This document shows positions 31,925-40,014 of a stretch of 64,000 nt of DNA, piece after piece. The DNA is taken from positions 1,116,001 to 1,180,000 of the forward strand of contig NZ_CP139438.1 of assembly GCF_034258515.1 (NCBI RefSeq), in the 5' to 3' direction. Each line of letters starts with the position of its first letter. Positions within the stretch are counted from its first letter, which is position 1. This DNA comes from Pseudarthrobacter oxydans (GTDB lineage Bacteria > Actinomycetota > Actinomycetes > Actinomycetales > Micrococcaceae). The position numbers and the translations under genes are program-made. Under the pieces are notes generated by a model. The model ran no database searches. It was given only the letters and a program-made list of their open reading frames with translations, and was not told the origin of the DNA.

Positions 31925-33421
31925 ATGGTGCCGAATAGGAACGTGCCAGTGCCGCGGCCAGACCGCGGCGTCCCGGGCGCTGAACTTGCGGTTGCCTCGC
32001 GGCGCCTTCTCGCGTCGTGGCAGCGGAGCGAGGAATACGGCGTTTCAGCCGAGGAGGTGGACCCGGTCTGGGCCGGGTCGGTGGACGCCGACTCACTGTT
32101 CTACCAGTGCGGGCAGGAGGTGCTGACCGGCCTGCACCAGACCCTGGCCAACGAGCCGCTGAGCCTGATGCTTACGGACGCCGACGGGTTGGTGCTCAAC
32201 CGGTTCAGCGGCGACACGTCGCTACTGCGGGCGCTGGACAAGGTGCACCTGGCCCCGGGCTTCGCATTCTCGGAGCGGGAGGCGGGAACCACCGGCTTGG
32301 GCCTGGCCCTGGCCGACCGCACACCGAGCCTGGTCCGCGCCGAGGAACACTACAGCGCCAGCCTGCGCACCTACACCTGCGCTGCCGTCCCGGTCCTTGA
32401 TCCTCTCAGCGGCCACCTTGAGGGCAGCGTCAACATCACCACCTGGTCCAAGTCCTCCCCGGAGCTGCTGCTCGCACTGGCCCAGTCCGCCGCGAGCACC
32501 ATGTCCGCTTTGATGCTGGCCAAATCCGGGGGCCGGCAGCCGAAACCCGGCCCGAGGGGCGGGGTGTTCCGGGTGCAGCGGGGACGGCTGGAACCCGGGT
32601 CCGGCACGCTGCGGGCCATGTCCCTGCCGTGGACCGAGGCCTTGGACAGCGCGGCAGCGGCGCTGGTTTCCGGCAAGGTGGCGGCCGCCGTCGGAGAACC
32701 GGGGACCGGCCGCTCCACCCTCATGGGCCAGGCCATCCGCCAGGCGCACCCCGGTAGCCGCATCCTCTGCGCTGCGGTCCCGGCACCCCTGGATGTTGAA
32801 GCCTGGCTGTCGCTCTGGACGCCGGAGCTGTCCAAGCCCCACACCGCGGTGATCGTGGAAAACATCGACCTCCTCCCGGCCTGGGCCGCGCAGGAGCTCA
32901 GCGCCCGTGCGGTCAGCTCGCGTGTCCGGGGATCCGCAGACCATCCGTCCGCCGTCAGCTGGGCCGTGACCGCGGAGGAGCTCACCGCCATCCCGGCGCC
33001 CCTGGCTGCGCTGGTGGAGACAGTGGTGCCGGTCCCGGCCCTGCGGGACCGCGGACCCGACGTGATGCCCCTGGCCCGATACGCCGCACGCCAGGCCCGA
33101 ATGCGGGAGGTGGATTTCACGCCTGCCGCCGAACGTGCGCTGACCGCGTATGGGTGGCCGGGCAACATCGACGAACTCTTCGGGATGGTCCAGGACGCGG
33201 CCCTGCGCACGGAAACCATCGATGTCCGGCACCTGCCAGCTGCGCTGCTGGGCCGCTCCGGTCCCCGGCTGACGCGGATCGAGGCTGTTGAGCGGGACGA
33301 GATTGCCAGGTGCCTCTCCCGGCCCGGGATAACGGTTGCCGCTGCCGCGGCGGAACTGGGGATCAGCCGCGCCACGATCTACCGGCGCATGGCCCGGCTG
33401 GGAATCACCGTGCCGAAGTAG
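31925..33421 (+). CDS. AcoR/MimR-like GAF-AAA-Fis transcriptional activator
   Basis: 498 residues, AAGGAGG upstream. Residues about 25-200 hold the GAF sensor (LLASWQRSEEYG, FSEREAGTTGLGLAL). About 235-420 is an AAA-like core with VGEPGTGRSTLMG (Walker A) and VIVENIDLLP, but the GAFTGA sigma-54 contact loop is absent, so it should work with a normal sigma factor as MimR does. C-terminal 440-498 is a Fis-type helix-turn-helix (VAAAAAELGISRATIYRRMARLG). It faces an operon of monooxygenase accessory genes, which it probably activates through the 31843-31859 palindrome. Confidence 0.88.
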   Translation: MVPNRNVPVPRPDRGVPGAELAVASRRLLASWQRSEEYGVSAEEVDPVWAGSVDADSLFYQCGQEVLTGLHQTLANEPLSLMLTDADGLVLNRFSGDTSLLRALDKVHLAPGFAFSEREAGTTGLGLALADRTPSLVRAEEHYSASLRTYTCAAVPVLDPLSGHLEGSVNITTWSKSSPELLLALAQSAASTMSALMLAKSGGRQPKPGPRGGVFRVQRGRLEPGSGTLRAMSLPWTEALDSAAAALVSGKVAAAVGEPGTGRSTLMGQAIRQAHPGSRILCAAVPAPLDVEAWLSLWTPELSKPHTAVIVENIDLLPAWAAQELSARAVSSRVRGSADHPSAVSWAVTAEELTAIPAPLAALVETVVPVPALRDRGPDVMPLARYAARQARMREVDFTPAAERALTAYGWPGNIDELFGMVQDAALRTETIDVRHLPAALLGRSGPRLTRIEAVERDEIARCLSRPGITVAAAAAELGISRATIYRRMARLGITVPK

Positions 33422-33502
33422 GCCTGCAGGCAGCCGGACGCAGGGACCGAGGCCGCCGGCAGGATCGCACCGCGTGGCGGCCAGGGGTGCAACAATGGCG
33501 CC

Positions 33503-33982
33503 ATGACCCACGAGCAGCATCAGTCCGCCGCGCCGGAACCGGACAGCGCCGGCCTTCCCGCCTTCGAAGCCGCCTACCAGGCCGCCCAAAAGGGCCTGGC
33601 CGAGGGCGGCATCCCCATCGGGGCGGCGCTCGCCCGTGACGGCGTGGTGATTGCCAGCGGGCACAACGAACGCGTCCAGAAGGCCGATCCGGTCGCACAC
33701 GGAGAAATGTCCGCGCTCCGAGCCGCCGGGCGGCAGAGGAGCTACCGGGACACCACGCTCTACACCACCCTCGCCCCGTGTGCCATGTGCGCCGGGACCA
33801 TCATCCAGTTCAAGATCCCCCGCGTGGTGGTGGGGGAGGCACGCACGTTCGACGGCGAATTGGAACTTCTGCGGTCACGCGGGGTGGAGGTGGTGGTCCT
33901 GGATGATCAGCGCTGCGTGGACATGATGCGAGCCTTCCAGGCTGACAACCCGGACCTATGGGCGGAGGACATCGCCGAGTAG
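33503..33982 (+). CDS. Cytosine deaminase of the yeast Fcy1 type
   Basis: 159 residues. Zinc/catalytic motif AHGEMSAL (the family usually has HGE or HAE) and PCAMCAGTII give the His, Glu and two Cys of the cytidine-deaminase fold. DTTLYTTLAPCAMC and C-terminal RGVEVVVLDDQRCVDMMRAF...WAEDIAE match the fungal cytosine deaminase pattern much better than E. coli CodA, an unrelated amidohydrolase, or tRNA adenosine deaminases. It should convert cytosine to uracil for pyrimidine salvage. It stands alone and ends before a terminator at 34044-34079. Confidence 0.82.
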   Translation: MTHEQHQSAAPEPDSAGLPAFEAAYQAAQKGLAEGGIPIGAALARDGVVIASGHNERVQKADPVAHGEMSALRAAGRQRSYRDTTLYTTLAPCAMCAGTIIQFKIPRVVVGEARTFDGELELLRSRGVEVVVLDDQRCVDMMRAFQADNPDLWAEDIAE

Positions 33983-34043
33983 GGGTGCTCGACGCCCCGC
34001 CGGTGCGTTGCAGTCAAGAATGAAGTTTCAGTTGCCGGGCAGC

Positions 34044-34079
34044 TCTGCCTCCTGGTGGACCTTGGTCCCAGGAGGCAGA
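34044..34079. terminator. Bidirectional terminator between cytosine deaminase and excalibur lipoprotein genes
   Basis: TCTGCCTCCTGG (34044-34055) pairs perfectly with CCAGGAGGCAGA (34068-34079), with GGACC-TT-GGTCC able to extend inside. Located between two convergent stops. Confidence 0.75.
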
Positions 34080-34100
34080 CCTGCCTGACGGGTCGGGTGC

Positions 34101-34871
34101 TTACCTTTCGCAGCCCACGCCGTCACGGTCGTTGTCGAGTCCATAGATGTCGGACCCTACAACGGTGACGGGTCCCCTCACGTACGCCGGGCCGTTACCG
34201 CTCCCTCCGGCGCAATCGACGTCGGACGCAATCGGAACACACGCGCCTGCATAGTTTGGATCGCATCCGGTAGGGGCTGCGGGGACGGCGGGCTGCACAG
34301 GCGCCTGGGCTTTTGCGGCCGCCGCGGCGGCCGCTGCTGCAGCCGCGGCTTGCTGCTGGCGGGCCGCTTCTGCGGCAGCAGCTTCCTGTCGGGCCTGCTC
34401 CGCGGCGGCCTGCTCCGCTGCTGCCTTTGCTGCGGCTTCTTCTTGTGCTGCCTTTTCTGCCGCCGCCTTCTCGGCGGCGGCGTTGGCGGCCGCTGCCGCC
34501 CGCGCGTCCGTTACCCGCTTCGATTCCGACTGCTCCATCCACAGCAGATTCCCGGCGTCGGTCTTCGTGCAGATGAAGACTTTGGGCGCGTACTTTTCGG
34601 TCGCGTTTTCGGTGATGCAGGCGGATGACGCCGGCGCTGTTGGAGTAGGTGTTGGCGTTGCAGTGGAGGACGCGGTCTCGCTTGTCAGGGCAGCCTTGGA
34701 CGACGCAGCCGACTGACCGCATGCCGTCGTGGATATCACCACGGCTGCAACTACAGCCGCACCAGCCACTCGACGTCGGGAAATCAACGGACGCGGCGAC
34801 GTCCGGACCACATGGTCAGCTTCATTGGTGATCGGCTTTCGCACTCCATTGCGTCCGATGCGTATATTCAT
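34101..34871 (-). CDS. Excalibur-domain lipoprotein with alanine-rich coiled coil
   Basis: 256 residues from ATG at 34871 (GGGGGG six bases upstream); earlier in-frame starts have no such site. An N-terminal basic stretch leads to VAGAAVVAAVVISTTAC, a signal with lipobox TTAC. A Ser/Thr/Pro linker follows, then CITENATEKYAPKVFICTKTD, a long Ala/Glu/Lys coiled coil (about 135-200) and a C-terminal excalibur domain with GLDNDRDGVGCE, a calcium-binding DxDxDGxxCE loop. The protein is probably surface-anchored and projects the excalibur domain outward. No role can be assigned beyond cell-surface interaction. Confidence 0.85.
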   Translation of the reverse strand: MNIRIGRNGVRKPITNEADHVVRTSPRPLISRRRVAGAAVVAAVVISTTACGQSAASSKAALTSETASSTATPTPTPTAPASSACITENATEKYAPKVFICTKTDAGNLLWMEQSESKRVTDARAAAAANAAAEKAAAEKAAQEEAAAKAAAEQAAAEQARQEAAAAEAARQQQAAAAAAAAAAAAKAQAPVQPAVPAAPTGCDPNYAGACVPIASDVDCAGGSGNGPAYVRGPVTVVGSDIYGLDNDRDGVGCER

Positions 34872-35367
34872 TTGTGCCCCCCGTAATTCTAATAATTGCG
34901 AAACATTCGTCATTCTTATGGTGCGGGACCTGATCATCGCCACGAACCGGCTTAGCTGCGAGCAGCGGAGTCCGAATGAAATTGCTGAGGCAATATGCCG
35001 TTGGTCAGCATGGGACATGCGCCAGCTGAGCGTGGGAAAAGCAGGGCCATGGAAGCAATCCTTGTCCTGCTGCCTCAACGTCTGCGCAATTTCTTCCCAG
35101 CTTTGGCGCAAGAACACGGACCGCTGACTCAAGGCCGCTCCGTCGATGCCCTGCCCCTAGTGGGCACCCCCAACTCCTCAAACCGCGCAGTTCGGGGGCC
35201 CGGGCACCGGCGGCGGGAGTCGGCGTCGAGCATCTTCGAACCGCGCGCCGCGGCAGTGGTGCTGCCCAGAGTCCCACCGCGCCGCACCGGGGACCTTCGC
35301 CCCTTCCCTGCCGTGGACGCGGCCGGGGAGGCTGGATGGCAGGAGAGGGAACAGGGAGGTGGCTGGC
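34872..35367. other. 496-base intergenic region
   Basis: The first 110 bases next to the lipoprotein start are AT-rich (AATTCTAATAATTG near 34885) and should contain its leftward promoter. The rest is GC-rich with no frame longer than expected by chance that has a ribosome site, and no RNA gene is recognisable. The rightward promoter of the small membrane protein at 35368 must lie at its end. Confidence 0.45.
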
Positions 35368-35700
35368 ATGAGCAGCTGGGACTTGGGAATGGCCGGACTG
35401 GCGCTGCTGGCGGCCATGTCGCTGGCCTTTGGCCTGGTGGCGCAGCTGATCGTGGGCTGGCACGTGGCCCGCTGGCTCTGGCTCTATTCAGCCCTGGCCT
35501 ATTTCGTGGCGGGGATCCTGGTCAGCGAAGTCTGGTTCGGCTGGGCCACCGAGGAGGAGCTGCAGCCCAACATAGACGGGTTGTCCTTTGACGAAGTGCA
35601 GCTGGTGACCCTCGCCGGCCTGATTGCAGCCGTCACCGCACGGCTCGTCCTCCGGCGCAGAGGCCGCGCCGGAGGATCCGCCGGGAAACCGGCTGGCTGA
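35368..35700 (+). CDS. Small membrane protein, three helices
   Basis: About 110 residues from ATG at 35368, with GGGAGG nine bases upstream. Hydrophobic helices at about 7-28, 35-58 and 76-94; between the second and third is an acidic loop WATEEELQPNIDGLSFDEVQ. The C-terminal tail RRRGRAGGSAGK is basic, so the C-terminus is probably cytoplasmic. I do not recognise a family. It ends 11 bases before the stop of a convergent small gene. Confidence 0.6.
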   Translation: MSSWDLGMAGLALLAAMSLAFGLVAQLIVGWHVARWLWLYSALAYFVAGILVSEVWFGWATEEELQPNIDGLSFDEVQLVTLAGLIAAVTARLVLRRRGRAGGSAGKPAG

Positions 35701-35711
35701 AAACCGGACCC

Positions 35712-36077
35712 CTAGCTGCGGGAGTCCAGGGCGTCGAACTGCTCCTGCCACAGGGACAACTCGCGGGCCTTGTAAAGCCTGTGCGACGGGCTCCATTTTG
35801 GCCAGATCCCGGACGCGGGCTGCGCTTGTGCCGGCGGCCGGTCCTGGACGCGGGGGACCTTCGGCGGGGAGGGTGCGCGCGCCACCATCCGTGCGTTGCC
35901 TACGGCTGGCCTGGCCAACGTTTGGGGCCGGGTTCCGTGCCCGGCGAGCACGGGCTTCAGGTCCATCGCCCAGAGAATCAGCTTGCAGCCTGTCCAGATG
36001 ATGCCGCACAGGACCATCGCGGCGAACAGGACGGCAATCCACAACAGCAGCCCGATCGCGGAGAAAATTACCACCAT
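35712..36077 (-). CDS. Small membrane protein, unknown
   Basis: 121 residues. One long hydrophobic stretch at 2-37 (MVVIFSAIGLLLWIAVLFAAMVLCG...) can form one or two helices. The remaining hydrophilic part is Pro/Arg-rich and ends in ARELSLWQEQFDALDSRS. I recognise no family. It is convergent with the small membrane gene at 35368; no operon partner is evident. Confidence 0.55.
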   Translation of the reverse strand: MVVIFSAIGLLLWIAVLFAAMVLCGIIWTGCKLILWAMDLKPVLAGHGTRPQTLARPAVGNARMVARAPSPPKVPRVQDRPPAQAQPASGIWPKWSPSHRLYKARELSLWQEQFDALDSRS

Positions 36078-36122
36078 GGTCCATTTTACGGACGTGGCCG
36101 CCGTTAAGGGGAGGGCCGAATC

Positions 36123-36239
36123 TCACGAACACCACAGCAGCACGTCCTCGCCCGGCACATACCAGTCCCTCTCGGGCGCCCGCCGGAAGTCCGGCGGCTC
36201 ATACATCCCGTGCGCCGCGTCCTCCACGTTCTCGCGCAT
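36123..36239 (-). CDS. Possible 38-residue ORF
   Basis: ATG at 36239 to TGA at 36123. The peptide starts MRENVEDAAHGMY and contains PPDFRRAPERDWYV, with a protein-like composition, but it lacks a ribosome site and a stop lies two codons upstream of the ATG. It may be a remnant of a larger gene. The rest of the gap 36078-36371 shows nothing recognisable. Confidence 0.2.
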   Translation of the reverse strand: MRENVEDAAHGMYEPPDFRRAPERDWYVPGEDVLLWCS

Positions 36240-36371
36240 AAGTCACGGCCACGTGGGGAAGGGCGGTCTGTTCTGTCTTGCTCCCTCCAGCTGAACAGCC
36301 CGTACTGCTCATGAGGACACCTTGTTGCAGCACTGGAACGGACCGAGCCTGACGCAAATGTCCAAACCGCC

Positions 36372-37565
36372 TCAGTGCTTCGGCGTTGTGGTCAGCTCCG
36401 CAACCGTCGGCACGTCCACCCAAGCGCCCTTGTGTGCCGAAGTGACGATGGCGTCATCGATGAGTGCTGTCTGGTAGCCGTCGGCAAAGTTGGGACTGAC
36501 GCTGGTGCCTTCAACGATGGCTTTGAAGAAGTCGTGTGCCTCAATGATCTTCGTCTCGCCATAGCCGATGCCCAGGGCCGGGATAGGCCATAAGCCGTCA
36601 CCGTAGGGGTGGGCGGGGCCCGTGTACACGGTCCGGAAACCGCGCCGGTCGTTCTGGTCTGCGGCAAAGCAGACCTGCAGTTCGTCGCGCCGCTCATAGT
36701 TGAAGGCGATGCTGCCTTCGGTGCCGTGTATTTCGAAGGTGATGAAGTTGTTGCGGCCATACGCGTTGCGCGTGGCCTCGATTGAGCCGACGGCGCCATT
36801 GGCGAAACGGACCATGGTCATGACCTCGTCGTCGACGTCGACCTCACCGCGCGGGCCTTCGCCGCCGCGAACGGTGCCCAGCGCATCGGCGCCTCCACTT
36901 TGCAGCGGGCGTTCCGGAATCCACGTGGACAGGAGCGAGGTCACGGAGGAGAACTCGCCCACAAGGTAACGGGCCATGTCCACGACGTGCGTAGCGATGT
37001 CTCCGAGGGCCCCAGAGCCTGCAATGTTCTTTTGGAAACGCCATGAAAGGGGGGAACTGGGGTCCGCAGACCAGTCTTGGAGGTACGTACCGCGGAAGTT
37101 AAGGATCTGCCCGATGGCGCCTTCCTCGATGTATTTCTTGGCCAGGGCGACGGCGGGTGTGCGGCGATAGTTAAAGGCGACCATGTGGACGATGCCTGCG
37201 TCTTTGACAGCGTCATACATGGCCCTTGCCTCCTCGCCGGTGCGGGCAAGGGGCTTTTCGCAGATGATGTGCTTGCCTGCCTGTGCGGCGGCGATGGCAA
37301 TCTCCGCGTGCAGGTGGTTCGGGGTGGCGATGTCGACGACGTCGATAGCAGGGTCGTCGACGATCCGGCGCCAGTCGGAGGTGGAGTGTTCGAAGCCAAA
37401 GCGGCGGGCGGCCTCTGCCGCGAGTTCGTCGGTGGCTTCCGCGATGGTGTGGCGGACGGGCAGGGCCGGTGCGGGCCAGAAGAACATGGGCATGGCGGAG
37501 TACGCCAGAGAATGCGCCTTGCCCATGAAGCCGCCTCCGATGAGGCCGACGTTGAGGTTTTTCAC
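36372..37565 (-). CDS. Gfo/Idh/MocA-family oxidoreductase
   Basis: 397 residues from GTG at 37565 (AAGGA eight bases upstream); the frame extends upstream through a decayed gene end but without a better start. Rossmann motif VGLIGGGFMGKAHSLAY, the EKPLA dipeptide block (HIICEKPLART) with the Lys that contacts the nicotinamide, and GDIATHVVDMARYL carrying the catalytic Asp/His. The C-terminal domain (about 140-390) is the usual open sheet. It should oxidise or reduce a sugar or cyclitol with NAD(P). As last gene of the ABC sugar cluster it probably modifies the imported or released sugar. Confidence 0.88.
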   Translation of the reverse strand: MKNLNVGLIGGGFMGKAHSLAYSAMPMFFWPAPALPVRHTIAEATDELAAEAARRFGFEHSTSDWRRIVDDPAIDVVDIATPNHLHAEIAIAAAQAGKHIICEKPLARTGEEARAMYDAVKDAGIVHMVAFNYRRTPAVALAKKYIEEGAIGQILNFRGTYLQDWSADPSSPLSWRFQKNIAGSGALGDIATHVVDMARYLVGEFSSVTSLLSTWIPERPLQSGGADALGTVRGGEGPRGEVDVDDEVMTMVRFANGAVGSIEATRNAYGRNNFITFEIHGTEGSIAFNYERRDELQVCFAADQNDRRGFRTVYTGPAHPYGDGLWPIPALGIGYGETKIIEAHDFFKAIVEGTSVSPNFADGYQTALIDDAIVTSAHKGAWVDVPTVAELTTTPKH

Positions 37566-37599
37566 GATGGTGTTCCTTTCGGGAGAAGCGTGGGGTTTC

Positions 37600-37718
37600 C
37601 GGGAGGAGTTTCTCGAGGTAAGTGCGGCTGATCGCGGCGGCGGCCCGGGGGCGCCGCCGTACCCATCTGGTTCGACCCTGAGCCAGCTGTCGTAGCTGCT
37701 CTCTTTGATGGCCTGGAG
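37600..37718 (-). pseudogene. Decayed C-terminus of a sugar-phosphate isomerase/epimerase
   Basis: The frame before the Gfo/Idh/MocA start reads LQAIKESSYDSWLRVEPDGYG, very like the last strand and helix of xylose-isomerase-type TIM barrels (usually ALKEIGYDGWLSVEPD). A shift to the next frame then continues TYLEKLLPETPRF, resembling their C-terminal end. The rest of the gene and its start are missing, and no zinc ligands remain. Such isomerases normally sit beside Gfo/Idh/MocA genes, which supports the reading. Confidence 0.45.
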
Positions 37719-37828
37719 GCCTGCACTTTCTGGGATGTCAACCCGGGGTGAGGCAGGCGGATGCCCCACGGAGTAGCCGGCCTGCTGAACCGTCCGGTGT
37801 GGAACGGCCGGGGCTATAGCCATGGTCC

Positions 37829-37857
37829 CCGCCGGGCGGTTTCCACACGCCCGGCGG
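37829..37857 (-). terminator. Hairpin downstream of the agarase-like gene
   Basis: CCGCCGGGCG (37829-37838) and CGCCCGGCGG (37848-37857) form a perfect 10-bp stem with a 9-base loop, 24 bases past the stop at 37881. It probably ends or attenuates transcription of the ABC operon before the Gfo/Idh/MocA gene. Confidence 0.6.
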
Positions 37858-37880
37858 TCCGGATCACGACAGGTCGGCTG

Positions 37881-39014
37881 TCACTTGCGTTGATCGGCGG
37901 CCGCCTTTGCTTTGGCGTTGGCTTCCCGGATCTGATCGGTCATGTCCGTATAGAACTCGTCCTGCGGGTCCTTGATGCCCCAGCCCCGGCCGAGGTTTTC
38001 GATATAGCCGCACCAGTGCCAGCCGATGATCCAGGGCTCGGCCATAACCTTCGCAAGCCCATTGGCGTAATCAGCGCCGCGTTCGGAGTGCGTGCTCATG
38101 TCACTGGTCCGGTGGGGGTTCATGTCCGTGGGTACCCAGTTGCCGATGTCAGCGATGACGACGGGCTTGCCGGTTAGGTCGTGCCAGCGGCGAAGGTCAT
38201 CGATCATCGTCTTGTATTCCTCGTCGGACTTGCCGGTGAAGTACTGGACGGAAAGGACGTCCACGAACGGGACCATCGCGCGCAGGGCTGCTTCCGGGAT
38301 GCCTTTGTTGCCGTTGTAGCGGTCGCCGAGGATCAGGTGGTTGGGGTCATACCGGCGGATGGCCTCGGTGATGGTCTTGTAGTACTGGGTTGCGACCTCG
38401 AAAAGCTTTTTGTCGTGTTCCTCTTGGCTGAGCCCGTCGAATCCGGGCCAGAACCTGCCGGCGGCGTGGGGCAGCCAGGCGGGGATGTCTACCAGAAAGT
38501 AGCCAATGAGGTTTTGGCTGTTCTTGTGGTCGGAGACCATCCGTCGGGCGATCCAGTCTGCATACTTCTGGAAGTCCTCCCCGAAGACGTCTCGGAAGGC
38601 GGGGTGGCCGTTCCAGTCCTCGATTTCCTGCACGCGGATTTGCACCACGTATGGCATGCCGGCGTCCAGCAGGTGCTGATCCGGCCAGGGCAGGGAATGG
38701 CCAAGGTCAACGGGGTCCCCGAACCAGTCCAGTGCCTCTCCCCAGCCGCCGCTGATGTACTGGGACGTCCAGCCGATCGTGTTGAAGTTAAGGTTTTGGA
38801 GGTCCCGGACTACGCCCTTTGTCCAGGACTGACGGGAGCCATACTTGCGTTCGAAGATTTCCACGTTGTGCGGGTAGCGCAGGTCGGTGTCGTCGATGTG
38901 GTTGAGGGCAAGGGAGAGGAAGGGCTTGCCCTCGGGGTCGATGAAGCTCCACGCTCCGTCGCTGTTCCGGGCGACCCGGAAGAAACCATTGTTCGGTGTT
39001 TCAGTTGCTGACAT
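37881..39014 (-). CDS. Agarase-like TIM-barrel glycosidase homologue
   Basis: 377 residues from ATG at 39014 (AAGGAGAG upstream). No signal peptide, so cytoplasmic. Blocks WSFIDPEGKPFLSLALNHID, NFNTIGWTSQY, HLILGDRYNGN and VDVLSVQYFTG are those of GH50/agarase-type clan A barrels. At the positions where a catalytic Glu is expected I see Asp instead: YFLVDIPAW (Asp176) and VVIADIGNW (Asp289). So either the catalytic residues differ or it is no ordinary hydrolase. It sits between the transporter genes and the dehydrogenase, consistent with intracellular processing of an imported glycoside. Confidence 0.75.
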   Translation of the reverse strand: MSATETPNNGFFRVARNSDGAWSFIDPEGKPFLSLALNHIDDTDLRYPHNVEIFERKYGSRQSWTKGVVRDLQNLNFNTIGWTSQYISGGWGEALDWFGDPVDLGHSLPWPDQHLLDAGMPYVVQIRVQEIEDWNGHPAFRDVFGEDFQKYADWIARRMVSDHKNSQNLIGYFLVDIPAWLPHAAGRFWPGFDGLSQEEHDKKLFEVATQYYKTITEAIRRYDPNHLILGDRYNGNKGIPEAALRAMVPFVDVLSVQYFTGKSDEEYKTMIDDLRRWHDLTGKPVVIADIGNWVPTDMNPHRTSDMSTHSERGADYANGLAKVMAEPWIIGWHWCGYIENLGRGWGIKDPQDEFYTDMTDQIREANAKAKAAADQRK

Positions 39015-39039
39015 TTCAATCTCTCCTTTGCGAGTTCCG

Positions 39040-40014
39040 CTATTTCTTACTGAGGGACACTGCGGCGATGATGATGGCGCCCTTGATGATTTGCTGCACC
39101 GAGGAATCAACGCCCATGAGGACCAAGCCATTGTTCATCATGCCGATAATCAGGGATCCGGCAAGGGCTCCGATGACAGTTCCCCTGCCGCCGAAGAGGC
39201 TGACTCCACCGAGGATGACCGCGGCGATGACGTCCAGTTCCAGACCGACGCCGACGTCTGGGCGGGCGGCGTGGGCGATGCCTGTGAACAGGAGCGAGGC
39301 CACGCCGACGAGGGCGCCGGTGATGACGAATGAGAGAATCACGGTGCGTTGGGTCTTGACGCCGGTGAAGCGTGCTGCCTGGGCATTACCGCCGGTGGCG
39401 AAAACCCGAAGCCCGAAGACACTCTTGTGAAGGAGCATAAAGCCCAGGGCAACAATCACGACGGTCCAGACTACGGCGATGGGAACGCCGAGGATACTGC
39501 TGTCGCCGAAGATGCTGAAGTAGGGCCGGTTGGCGATGATCACCGGGCGGGTGTCAGTAATGAGCAATGCGATACCACGGGCGACGCCAAGCATGCCCAG
39601 CGTGACTAGGAAGCTGGGAATTCCCAGCTTCACGGTCAGGAATCCGTTGACGAATCCGAACACGACACCGACCGAGATGGCTGCCAGGGCACCGAGCACC
39701 CAGAAGTTCGAGACGTGCTGGAGTGCCAGGGCGGAGGCCATTCCGGAGAGCGCGAACACGCTGCCGACGGAGAGGTCGATTTGGGCGTTGACAATGACCA
39801 GCGTGACTCCGACGGCGATGATGGACACGATCGCCGTTTGTCGGCCCACATTGGCGAAGTTCTGCACGCTGAAGAAGACGGGAGAGGCAATGGAGAAGAA
39901 GAGCACCAGACCCACGAGTGCGATGTAAACGAAGTATTCGCGGATGAGGTCCAGGGGAGACCGGCTGCCCCATTGCGGCCTGGTCAGGCTAATGCTGTTG
40001 GTGATCGCGCTCAT
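39040..40014 (-). CDS. Ribose-type sugar ABC transporter permease
   Basis: 324 residues from ATG at 40014, overlapping the ATPase gene by 26 bases. About nine to ten membrane helices. The RbsC/MglC signatures are DLSVGSVFALSGM near residue 75 and the cytoplasmic coupling stretch GLRVFATGGNAQAARFTGV (about 215), with C-terminal GRGTVIGALAGSLIIGMMNNGL. It would form a homodimeric channel with the double ATPase. Only one permease accompanies two binding proteins, so both may share it. Confidence 0.92.
   Translation of the reverse strand: MSAITNSISLTRPQWGSRSPLDLIREYFVYIALVGLVLFFSIASPVFFSVQNFANVGRQTAIVSIIAVGVTLVIVNAQIDLSVGSVFALSGMASALALQHVSNFWVLGALAAISVGVVFGFVNGFLTVKLGIPSFLVTLGMLGVARGIALLITDTRPVIIANRPYFSIFGDSSILGVPIAVVWTVVIVALGFMLLHKSVFGLRVFATGGNAQAARFTGVKTQRTVILSFVITGALVGVASLLFTGIAHAARPDVGVGLELDVIAAVILGGVSLFGGRGTVIGALAGSLIIGMMNNGLVLMGVDSSVQQIIKGAIIIAAVSLSKK

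Noticed and set aside
31925..33421. Sigma-54 dependent control of the amidohydrolase operon
   Set aside because: The activator lacks the GAFTGA loop, and I saw no GG-N10-GC type -24/-12 promoter in the intergenic region.
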